In this document: positions 31,845 through 38,861 of the stretch, piece by piece
Layout: each line of letters opens with the position of its first letter
Position numbering within the stretch: the stretch's first letter is position 1
NCBI GenBank assembly: GCA_017465885.1
Contig: JAFTVG010000024.1
Span: forward strand, 1 to 46,119
Direction: 5' to 3'
DNA from: Clostridia bacterium
Lineage (GTDB): Bacteria; Bacillota; Clostridia; Oscillospirales; CAG-272
Length of the DNA stretch: 46,119 nucleotides
Translations under genes and position numbers: made by a program
The notes under the pieces: model-generated
What the model was told of the DNA's origin: nothing
Seen by the model: only the letters and a program-made list of their open reading frames with translations
Databases searched by the model: none

Positions 31845-32042
31845 TTACGCCATCATGATCTCGGAGATCACGTCAAGCACCTTATCGTGGCATCCGCCGC
31901 ATCCGGTGGAGCAATGGGTGATGGCCTGCACCTCGCGGAACAGTCCGATCACGTCCTCAAGCTTGCTGTGGCCTTCCAGCGCATCTGCAATGTCCTTGTA
32001 GCTTACCTGCTTACAGTTGCATACGATATAATTTTCTTTCAT
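31845..32042 (-). CDS. Bfd-like [2Fe-2S] protein
   Basis: A 65-residue Fe-S protein resembling bacterioferritin-associated ferredoxin. Cysteines C8 and C10 (VCNC) and the later HCSTGCGGC (C44, C48, C51) supply the cluster, with an extra Cys beyond the usual four. SD AAAGGAG precedes ATG 32042. It lies 26 bases after the FprA gene and is probably in the same transcript, so it is a plausible electron carrier for the flavodiiron protein or a sensor in the redox cluster. Confidence 0.9.
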   Translation of the reverse strand: MKENYIVCNCKQVSYKDIADALEGHSKLEDVIGLFREVQAITHCSTGCGGCHDKVLDVISEIMMA

Positions 32043-32068
32043 AACAGTTCTCCTTTTTGTTTTTTATA

Positions 32069-33223
32069 TTAAGACACCAGCTCGTTTGCCAGCGCCTTCA
32101 GCTCTGAAATATTCTCCTCGCTTACTGCCGAGAGGATCTTCACCGTGCTTTCGGCATAAGTCAGCTCCTTGCTCTTTTCAAGCATTCCCTTCATCACCTT
32201 AGTGGCAACGGGCGCCCAGCTTCCGTTTTCGATGAAGGCAACGGTGCGCTTCTGATAGTTTCTCTCGGTGAGATGGTCGATAAAGGTGCGCATAAAGGGG
32301 AAGACGTCGCCGTTATAGGTGGTGGTGGCAAGCACCAGCTTGCTGTAGCGGAAGGCATCCTCCACCGCCTCTGCCATATCGTCTCTGGCAAGATCGGCTA
32401 CTGCCACCTTGGGGCATCCTGCCTCCTTTAACATCTCGGCAAGCATCAGCGCCGCCTTTTTGGTGTTGCCGTAGACCGAGGTGTAGGCAATAAGCACGCC
32501 CTCGTCCTCGGGACGGTAGCTTGACCAGGTATCGTACAGTCCGATATAGTAAGAAAGGTTCTCTTCCAGAATGGGTCCGTGCAGAGGGAGGATCTTGGCA
32601 ATATCCAGCCCCGCCGCCTTCTTTAACAGTGCCTGCACCTGGGCGCCGTATTTGCCCACGATGCCGATATAGTATCTTCTTGCCTCGCAAGCCCAGTCCT
32701 CCTCCACATCAAGAGCACCGAACTTTCCAAAGGCGTCTGCCGAGAAGAGCAGCTTTTCGCTCTGCTCGTAGCTGAGCACCACCTCGGGCCAATGCACCAT
32801 AGGGGCGGTAACGAAGGTCAGGGTGTGCGCGCCCAAGGACAGGGTGTCGCCCTCGCCCACCACCAGGCGTCGGTCGGCAAAGTCATCACCGAAAAAGTTC
32901 TTCATCATCACGAATGCCTTTGCCGAGGCAACGATCTGCGCCTGCGGATACTTTTTTGCGAATGCCGCAATGCCCGCAGAGTGGTCGGGCTCCATATGAT
33001 GCACGATCAGATAGTCGGGGCTCCTGCCTTCAAGCGCATGTTCAAGGTTTTCAAACCACTGCGCAAGGAAATTGCCGTCCACCGTGTCGGTCACGGCAAC
33101 CTTCTCGTCAAGGATCAGATAGGAATTGTACGCCATACCGTTTTCCACCACGTACTGTCCCTCGAACAGATCCACCTGATGATCGTTTACTCCAATGTAT
33201 TTTACACTATTCGTTATATTCAT
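32069..33223 (-). CDS. fprA: A-type flavoprotein (flavodiiron NO/O2 reductase)
   Basis: A 384-residue flavodiiron protein that reduces oxygen or nitric oxide in anaerobes. The beta-lactamase-like domain has the di-iron ligands HMEPDH (H76, E78, D80-H81), with later ligands in APMVHWPEV, LFSADAFG and LPLHGPI. The flavodoxin domain begins near residue 245 (IAYTSVYGNTKKAA), with TTTYNGDVFPFM binding FMN. ATG 33223 is preferred; the in-frame TTG two codons earlier is closer to the SD (GAGGA). Its promoter shares a spacer block with the aldo/keto reductase promoter, and its start region resembles that of the next ferredoxin gene. Confidence 0.95.
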   Translation of the reverse strand: MNITNSVKYIGVNDHQVDLFEGQYVVENGMAYNSYLILDEKVAVTDTVDGNFLAQWFENLEHALEGRSPDYLIVHHMEPDHSAGIAAFAKKYPQAQIVASAKAFVMMKNFFGDDFADRRLVVGEGDTLSLGAHTLTFVTAPMVHWPEVVLSYEQSEKLLFSADAFGKFGALDVEEDWACEARRYYIGIVGKYGAQVQALLKKAAGLDIAKILPLHGPILEENLSYYIGLYDTWSSYRPEDEGVLIAYTSVYGNTKKAALMLAEMLKEAGCPKVAVADLARDDMAEAVEDAFRYSKLVLATTTYNGDVFPFMRTFIDHLTERNYQKRTVAFIENGSWAPVATKVMKGMLEKSKELTYAESTVKILSAVSEENISELKALANELVS

Positions 33224-33239
33224 TTTCAAATCCTCATTT

Positions 33240-33286
33240 ACACGATTCTATGTAAGTAGTATATCACAGTTTTTTCCATTTTGCAA
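33240..33286 (-). promoter_or_regulatory. Promoter of fprA
   Basis: On the minus strand, -35 TTGCAA (33286-33281), a 17-base spacer and -10 TATACT (33263-33258). The spacer contains the shared ATGGAAAAAACTGTG (33280-33266). Just downstream is the inverted repeat TTACA-N8-TGTAA (33240-33257), a possible operator. Confidence 0.75.
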
Positions 33287-33293
33287 TGACTTT

Positions 33294-34019
33294 TTATAGA
33301 ATTTTCCCGTCGGTGGAAACCACCGCCACCTGCACGGGGATCTGCTTGCCGCTCTTTTCAAGGGCGCGCATCAGCTGATACTGCAGTCCGCCGCAGCAGG
33401 GAACCTCCATACGTAAAAGGGTCACCGAGGAAATCTCGTTGTTTTTAAAGATCTCCGCCAACTTTTCGCTGTGATCCACCGGATCAAGCTTGGGGCAGGC
33501 GATCAGGGTGATGCGTCCCGCCATAAATTCCTCGTGGGTGCGGGCGTAGGCGTAGGCGGTGCAGTCGGCGGCAAGAAGCAGGTGGGCGCCGTTGAAATAG
33601 GGGGCGTTTACCGGCACGAGTCTGAGCTGGCAGGGCCACTGGGCAAGACGGCTGACCCCGTACCCTCCAAAAGCAAAAAAGGCGGAGGGACGTCCCCTTT
33701 CAATGGTTTTTGCTCTGCTTCCCGGGCATCCACCCGAGGGGCAGGAGCCTTCTTTTTGAGGAGTGCTCCCCTTTTGCTCCTTCTGCTTTTTTGCCGCAAG
33801 GACCGCCTGCTCGTTATAGGCAGGGGCTTCCCGCTCCTCGAAGGTAATGGCGCCCGCGGGGCAGGCGGGCAGGCAGTCGCCAAGACCGTCGCAGTAGTCT
33901 TCCTTGGTCAGCTTTGCCACACCGTTTACCATCTCGATGGCACCCTCGTGGCAGGCGTCGGCGCAGGCACCGCAGCCGTTACATTTCTTTTCGTCGATTT
34001 TTATAATTTTACGGATCAT
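33294..34019 (-). CDS. Ferredoxin-domain protein, FrdX-like
   Basis: A 241-residue protein with an N-terminal ferredoxin part: first cluster C13-x2-C16-x2-C19-x3-C23, then CDGLGDCLPACP, a less regular second site. A linker rich in Lys/Gln and CPSGGCPG leads to a C-terminal domain (WPCQLRLVPVNAPYF, HLLLAADCTAYAYA, EVPCCGGLQYQL) seen in ferredoxin proteins that accompany hybrid-cluster protein genes in clostridia. ATG 34019 follows AAGGAGG by 8 bases. Divergent from the Crp/Fnr gene across a palindrome, so probably its target. No hcp gene is in this window. Confidence 0.88.
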   Translation of the reverse strand: MIRKIIKIDEKKCNGCGACADACHEGAIEMVNGVAKLTKEDYCDGLGDCLPACPAGAITFEEREAPAYNEQAVLAAKKQKEQKGSTPQKEGSCPSGGCPGSRAKTIERGRPSAFFAFGGYGVSRLAQWPCQLRLVPVNAPYFNGAHLLLAADCTAYAYARTHEEFMAGRITLIACPKLDPVDHSEKLAEIFKNNEISSVTLLRMEVPCCGGLQYQLMRALEKSGKQIPVQVAVVSTDGKIL

Positions 34020-34076
34020 TTTCAAATCCTCCTTGATTTTCTGAGAATAGTATAGTATACTACGAGCAGAAAGTCT

Positions 34077-34090
34077 GTTGAATTTTCAAC
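34077..34090. promoter_or_regulatory. Candidate Crp/Fnr operator
   Basis: The perfect inverted repeat GTTGAA-TT-TTCAAC lies between the divergent ferredoxin and Crp/Fnr genes. On the minus strand it overlaps a -35-like TTCAAC, 17 bases before -10 TATACT, so binding could block or help the ferredoxin promoter. Confidence 0.65.
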
Positions 34091-34124
34091 GAAATCAACT
34101 TTTTTTGAAAAAACTGAGGTATCT

Positions 34125-34784
34125 ATGGAAAAATATCTCTCCGTTCTGACCTCCTGCCCGCTTTTTTTGGACATTCAAAAGGACGAGCTTCTCACCATGC
34201 TCTCCTGCCTTGGGGGACGGGTGGCGTCCTTTGACAAAAAATATACCGTCCTTGCCGAAGGGGGGAGTGCTGACTATATGGGCGTGGTCCTCTCGGGCTC
34301 GGTGCAGGTGGTGCAGATGGACTATTTCGGCAACCGCAACGTGCTGGGCGTCTTTCATCGGGGCGAGGTCTTTGCCGAGGCGTTTGCCTGCGCAGAGGTG
34401 AAGGCCCTGCCCGTTTCGGTGATCGCCGCAGAGGAATGCACCGTCCTTTTTCTTGACAGCCGCCACATTCTTGCCACCTGCCAGAAGGGCTGTGCCTTCC
34501 ACAAAAAGCTGATCTACAACCTGATGCGCGATCTTGCAAAAAAGACCGTCGCCTTTCATCGCCGCGCCGAGATCATCTCGGGGCGCACCACCGAAAAAAA
34601 GCTGATGAGCTATCTTGCCCTGTGCGCCAAGGAGGAGGGAGCAAGCACCTTCCTGATCCCCTACGACCGTCAGGGGCTTGCCGACTTTCTGGAGGTGGAT
34701 CGAAGCGGTCTTTCCGCCGTCATCGGCAGACTGCAAAAGCAAGGCGTTCTTCTTTGCAAAAAGAACCGCTTCACCCTGCTTTGA
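34125..34784 (+). CDS. Crp/Fnr family transcriptional regulator
   Basis: A 219-residue regulator. An N-terminal cyclic-nucleotide-like beta barrel (ADYMGVVLSGSVQVVQMDYFGNRNVLGVFHRGEVFAEAFAC) is followed by a dimer helix and an HTH at the C terminus (YDRQGLADFLEVDRSGLSAVIGRLQKQGVL). FNR-type clustered N-terminal cysteines are absent, so it is not a typical 4Fe-4S FNR; HcpR-like heme or other sensing is possible. It is divergent from the ferredoxin gene with a perfect palindrome between them. Role inferred: control of the adjacent redox or nitrosative-stress genes. SD GAGGT precedes ATG 34125. Confidence 0.92.
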   Translation: MEKYLSVLTSCPLFLDIQKDELLTMLSCLGGRVASFDKKYTVLAEGGSADYMGVVLSGSVQVVQMDYFGNRNVLGVFHRGEVFAEAFACAEVKALPVSVIAAEECTVLFLDSRHILATCQKGCAFHKKLIYNLMRDLAKKTVAFHRRAEIISGRTTEKKLMSYLALCAKEEGASTFLIPYDRQGLADFLEVDRSGLSAVIGRLQKQGVLLCKKNRFTLL

Positions 34785-34792
34785 CTCCAAAA

Positions 34793-34836
34793 AAGCTCCG
34801 TTTCCCGCCATCGGCGGGAAACGGAGCTTCTCTTTT
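34793..34836 (+). terminator. Terminator between the Crp/Fnr and branching-enzyme genes
   Basis: AAGCTCCGTTTCCCGCC pairs with GGCGGGAAACGGAGCTT across three bases, then TCTCTTTT. It serves both convergent genes. Confidence 0.9.
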
Positions 34837-36871
34837 ATGTTTTATCTTTTTTGCCTTCTGACGTCTCTTCTTCCACCTTTTTCAAGCACAAACCCGTGCG
34901 CAGAGGCAGATAGATCCGGGTCTTGAAGGTGCCGTCGGCATCCTTCTTCGCCGTGTACAGGTAGTCCTTCGATACACGGTCAAAGCCGCCGAAGCGCTCC
35001 TCGTCGGTGGACAGGACCACTCTGTATTTGCCCTCACCCGGCAGGGTGAGCCAATAGCCCTCGTAGCTTCTTTCGGGGCTGAAATTCAAAGCAAAGACGC
35101 ATCCGCCCCGCTCGTAGGTCAGCACCTGACAGCCCTGGTCGATAAAGAGCGCCCGAGGAGTGAAGGAAAGCACCTCCTCTTCCCTCAGCAGCTTTACCAT
35201 TGCCCCGTCAAAGGCGTTTAGCTGTCCGTATCTTAAAAATCCGTTGTCGACAAGGCTCCACTGTCTGCGGCAGTAGAAATAGCTCCAGCCGTTGCCTTCT
35301 CTTGGGAAGTCGATCCATTCGGGATGACCGAACTCGTTGCCCATAAAGTTCAAATACCCTTCGCCGCCCATGGAGGAGCAGGCAAGACGGATCATCTTGT
35401 GAAGCGCCATACCTCTGTCCACCACGGGGTCGTTGCTGCCCTTGTTCATGGAGGTATACATATTGCTGTCGCAAAGGCGGAACATCAGGGTCTTGTCGCC
35501 CACCAGCGCCTGATCGTGGGACTCAGCGTAGCCGATATACTTTTCCATCGGCCGTCTGCCCGTCAGCTCACCCCAGATGCGCCACATATCCCAGCACTCG
35601 TCGGGCGTTTCCTTCACCAGCTTGATCCACATATCGGGCTCGCCCATAGCAAGACGGTAGTCAAAGCCCACGCCGCCCTCTTCTATAGGCAGGCACATTC
35701 CGGGAAGAGCCGACATATCCTCTGCAATGTTCAGGGCGTCGGGCTTGACCTCCCTCACCAGATCCATTGCCAGCTGAAGGTAGGTGACCGCCTCGGTGTC
35801 GGTGTTGAGCGAGAAGTATTTGGAATAATCGGTAAACGCCGTGCCAAGACCGTGATCGTGATAGAGCATAGAGGTCACGCCGTCAAAGCGGAAGCCGTCG
35901 AAGCGGTATTCGGTCAGCCAGTATTTCAGGTTGGAAAGCAGGAAGTGGATGACCTCGTTTTTATTGTAGTTGAAGAGCTTGGTGCCCCAGGCGGGATGGT
36001 CGCCTTTTCCCCCCTCGTGGAAGAACTGATAGGTGGTACCGTCAAATTCGTTTAGCCCTTCGGCGGTGTTCTTTACCGCGTGGGAATGGACCACGTCAAG
36101 AAGCACGCCGATGCCCATACCGTGGGCGGTATCGATCAGCTCCTTTAAGCCGTTTGGCGTGCCGTAGCGGGAGCAGGGGGCGAAGAAATTGGAGACCTGA
36201 TAGCCAAAGGAGCCGTAATAGGGATGCTCCATGATCGCCATAATCTGAATGGTATCGTAGCCCAGCGCCTTGATGCGGGGCAGCGTATTATCGATGAACT
36301 CCCGATAGCTGCCGATTCCCTCCTTTTCCTGCGCCATACCGATGTGGCACTCGTAGATAAAGGGGTGCTTGGAGGGGGTGAACTCCCCGTTTTTCCATTC
36401 GTACGCAGGCTCGTCCACGATCACCCCGCACCAGGCGTAGGTGTCCTTGTCCTGCAGCACTCTTCTGATGTAAAGGGGGATCCGTTCAAGGAGTCTGCCC
36501 TCCTTCAAGACGATCGCCTTCACGTGACAGCCGTCGTAAAGGGCGTCCTCTCCCTCCAGATACACCTCCCACACCCCGTTTTCAAGGGGGGTCAGGGGCA
36601 GGCGGAAGCGATCCCAATGCACCATATCGCCGGTAAGATACATTCCGTCGGCACCGGGTGCCCACTCTCTGTAGACCCAGCCGCCGTCGGTGCGGTGGAA
36701 GCCGAAATACTCGTGGCCGTTGGCAAAGTCGCACAAGGAGCCGTCCTGTCCCACCAGCTCGGTCTTTTTGCGGTAATAGTTCTTCATCCGTTGCTCGATA
36801 TCGGTCTTGTAGGGTAAGAGTCCGGGATCGTACTCAAAGATCTTATACTCTGCGGTAGCCTGCTTGTTCAT
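34835..36871 (-). CDS. glgB: 1,4-alpha-glucan branching enzyme, eukaryote-type
   Basis: A 678-residue GH13 branching enzyme. An N-terminal carbohydrate/beta domain (GHEYFGFHRTDGGWVYREWAPGA) leads into the catalytic barrel. The nucleophile Asp is in YRFDGFRFDGVTSMLYHDHG, the acid Glu in NIAEDMSALPG, and the third carboxylate in YAESHDQALVGDKT. The segment after the nucleophile is the pattern of eukaryotic GBE1/SBE enzymes rather than the common bacterial GlgB. ATG 36871 follows AGGAGAG by about 8 bases. It stands alone; no glgA, glgC or glgP is nearby. Confidence 0.92.
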   Translation of the reverse strand: MNKQATAEYKIFEYDPGLLPYKTDIEQRMKNYYRKKTELVGQDGSLCDFANGHEYFGFHRTDGGWVYREWAPGADGMYLTGDMVHWDRFRLPLTPLENGVWEVYLEGEDALYDGCHVKAIVLKEGRLLERIPLYIRRVLQDKDTYAWCGVIVDEPAYEWKNGEFTPSKHPFIYECHIGMAQEKEGIGSYREFIDNTLPRIKALGYDTIQIMAIMEHPYYGSFGYQVSNFFAPCSRYGTPNGLKELIDTAHGMGIGVLLDVVHSHAVKNTAEGLNEFDGTTYQFFHEGGKGDHPAWGTKLFNYNKNEVIHFLLSNLKYWLTEYRFDGFRFDGVTSMLYHDHGLGTAFTDYSKYFSLNTDTEAVTYLQLAMDLVREVKPDALNIAEDMSALPGMCLPIEEGGVGFDYRLAMGEPDMWIKLVKETPDECWDMWRIWGELTGRRPMEKYIGYAESHDQALVGDKTLMFRLCDSNMYTSMNKGSNDPVVDRGMALHKMIRLACSSMGGEGYLNFMGNEFGHPEWIDFPREGNGWSYFYCRRQWSLVDNGFLRYGQLNAFDGAMVKLLREEEVLSFTPRALFIDQGCQVLTYERGGCVFALNFSPERSYEGYWLTLPGEGKYRVVLSTDEERFGGFDRVSKDYLYTAKKDADGTFKTRIYLPLRTGLCLKKVEEETSEGKKDKT

Positions 36872-36937
36872 ACGCGTCTCTCCTCGTATCGGTTTTAAGA
36901 AGGCAGCTCTTAAAGGCACACCTCCCCACTTTCTTCC

Positions 36938-36966
36938 ATTATACACCTTCTTGACTCTTTAATCAA
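36938..36966 (-). promoter_or_regulatory. Promoter of glgB
   Basis: On the minus strand, -35 TTGATT (36966-36961), a 17-base spacer and -10 TATAAT (36943-36938). It lies about 40 bases from the edge of the inverted-repeat element. Confidence 0.75.
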
Positions 36967-37004
36967 GGGCGTTTTGCCCCTTTTTTCAAAAAAAACTCGG
37001 CATC

Positions 37005-37338
37005 TTAAAAAATACCGTTTCGCTTTAGCGTGATGTCCTTAACGGACAATCACGCTAAACTATGATTGCCCATACGGGCAAGTTATGAGTTATGGGATGC
37101 TCCGCATCGTTATGGTTGGCTTCGCAAAGTGGAAGATTGCAAGGGCAATCATATCATAACGTTTGCGATAGCAAACTCATAACTCTAAACTGAAAAGCAG
37201 AAAAAGAGAGAGTCTTACGGAATTTTGCGTCCGCATGACTCTCCCTTCTGTTTTTATTGTAAGTTAGGGCTATGCCCATACCCCTTATAAAATTTCTCCG
37301 ATAAGGACATCACCCATTTGCGAAACGGTATTTTTTAA
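37005..37338. mobile_element. MITE-like element with 37-base terminal inverted repeats
   Basis: A 334-bp noncoding unit. The ends 37005-37041 and 37302-37338 are inverted copies: the outer 19 bases (TTAAAAAATACCGTTTCGC) are identical, then six differ in part, then 12 (GTGATGTCCTTA) are identical. Inside are nested hairpins, an array of the word GTTATG (37082, 37089, 37109) and its complement CATAAC (37155, 37178), a T-tailed hairpin (37208-37243) and GGGC-TAT-GCCC. No open frame of note, so no transposase. It lies between the DUF3472 genes and the glgB promoter. The region 37339-37373 shows nothing else. Confidence 0.75.
37206..37255 (-). terminator. Bidirectional T-tailed hairpin within the element
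   Basis: GAGAGTC and CGGA pair with TCCG and GACTCTC around an A/T loop. A TTTTTC tract follows on the minus strand and TTTTTATT on the plus strand. It is probably the terminator for the DUF3472 operon. Confidence 0.75.
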
Positions 37339-37373
37339 ATTGATATTCAAAAAGCTTCAGCCGTCAAAGGCGA

Positions 37374-38840
37374 TTACTTCTTCTTTTTCTTCACGATGAG
37401 CACAACGCCTACCGCAATGACTGCCACTGCAACCACGCAAACGACCGCCACGATCACGGGAACGATGGACTTGTTCTCGCCGTCCTGATCGTCGTTGCCG
37501 CCCTTGTCGGAGGTAGTGGGTGCATCCACCGATGCGGAGGGCTCTGCGGGAGCGGAGGGCTCTGCCTCGCTCTTGTCATCCTCGGAGGGTTCGGGCTCCT
37601 CACCCTTCAGGGTGTAGCCGTCGGTTGCCTTCTCGGTAACGGCGGTCTGTCCGAAGATGTCGGTCACGGTCAGACGGCAGTTGTATTCGGCAACGTCAAG
37701 ATCTGCAAGGGTCATAGAGGTCACTTCGGGACGGGTCATTTCCTTGGTGGCAACGACCTTGCCGTCCTCATTGATGATCTCCACCTTTACACCGATCTGA
37801 GGAGTGGAGGTCTCACCTGCAGTCCAGCTGACCACCACGTCGCCGCCCTTCTTTTCGGTCTTCACTTCAGCAGTGGAAAGAGTACCGAAGGTGGGGGCTG
37901 CGGGCTGCTTGATCGTATAGGTCTTTTTCTCGGGCCAAGCACTGTCATGCTCTGCCTGATCCTCACGCATGGTACCATCGGTAATGCCCCAGATGTAGCC
38001 TTCCTCTTCGTTATAGCCGTACTCGTGGGTACCAACCTTGTTGTCGGAGCCGCCGTTGCCGTAGCTCAGGGTCACCTTGTTGATGGAATCCCATTTGTTG
38101 GTTGCCTTATCCAGAACGTACATATTCTTGACGTTGTATTCTCTGACGCCTTCCCGACGGGAGGACATAAAGTTCTCCATAAACAGACCCATATCGCCCG
38201 TCATACCGGAGTTGATCAGATGGGTATCGTAATAGGTATTCAGCTCCCACTTGCCGCTCTCCTGATCCAGGAACCACAGACCCACGAAGGTGCTATCATT
38301 TTCCACGTCCTCCCAAGAGTGAAGAACCATGGTGTACCACTGATTGGGCTGCCAAGCATAGTCGTGAATGCTCTGCATACCGGTACCCTCACCGCCAAAG
38401 GGATCGTCCACTCTGTCGGGCCACATCTGAGAAGCATTCAGCTCCACCCATTCGGTCTTGCCGGTCGTCTCGTTCTTTGCCTGATACTCCCAGTGCCAGA
38501 AGGACAGGATGCCCAGACGCTCGGTCAGACAGCCGTGACCCTGGAAGTGCTGAAGTCCTGCATAGCAACCGCCCAGCTTGATGCCCTTAAACGCCTTCAT
38601 GGTCTCTTTGGAAAAGTCCATACCGAAGTTGGCAAGCGCCCAATAGGTACCGTACACCGACTGGGGTGCGCGGAAGTCGATCATATAGGTGGTATGTACC
38701 TTGCCGGTCTTTGACATATCGGGAGAGGTGTACATATTATACGCCATCTCGCCTGCGGCGGAAGAAGACATGGGAGGCACGCACAAAAGCATCATTGCCA
38801 CCAGCAATACGGAAAGAATTCTTCTAAATACGTTTTTCAT
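37374..38840 (-). CDS. Secreted DUF3472-like protein, membrane-anchored copy
   Basis: A 488-residue surface protein. Signal peptide to about residue 30 (ending SSAAG). Then a roughly 270-residue beta-rich domain resembling DUF3472 (GGCYAGLQHFQGHG, WQPNQWYTMVLHSWED, GDMGLFMENFMSS) and a fibronectin/Ig-like domain (APTFGTLSTAEVKTE to TVTDIFGQTAVTEKA). A Ser/Pro/Glu-rich stalk and a C-terminal helix ending in a KKKKK stop-transfer follow, so it is anchored by one helix. ATG 38840 matches its paralogue, but AAGGAG lies 17 bases away and overlaps the upstream stop; TTG 38846 is an alternative. Very similar to the next gene over its first 400 residues. Substrate unknown; a glycan role is only inference. 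Confidence 0.85.
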   Translation of the reverse strand: MKNVFRRILSVLLVAMMLLCVPPMSSSAAGEMAYNMYTSPDMSKTGKVHTTYMIDFRAPQSVYGTYWALANFGMDFSKETMKAFKGIKLGGCYAGLQHFQGHGCLTERLGILSFWHWEYQAKNETTGKTEWVELNASQMWPDRVDDPFGGEGTGMQSIHDYAWQPNQWYTMVLHSWEDVENDSTFVGLWFLDQESGKWELNTYYDTHLINSGMTGDMGLFMENFMSSRREGVREYNVKNMYVLDKATNKWDSINKVTLSYGNGGSDNKVGTHEYGYNEEEGYIWGITDGTMREDQAEHDSAWPEKKTYTIKQPAAPTFGTLSTAEVKTEKKGGDVVVSWTAGETSTPQIGVKVEIINEDGKVVATKEMTRPEVTSMTLADLDVAEYNCRLTVTDIFGQTAVTEKATDGYTLKGEEPEPSEDDKSEAEPSAPAEPSASVDAPTTSDKGGNDDQDGENKSIVPVIVAVVCVVAVAVIAVGVVLIVKKKKK

Positions 38841-38861
38841 AAACAATTTTTATTTCACTCC

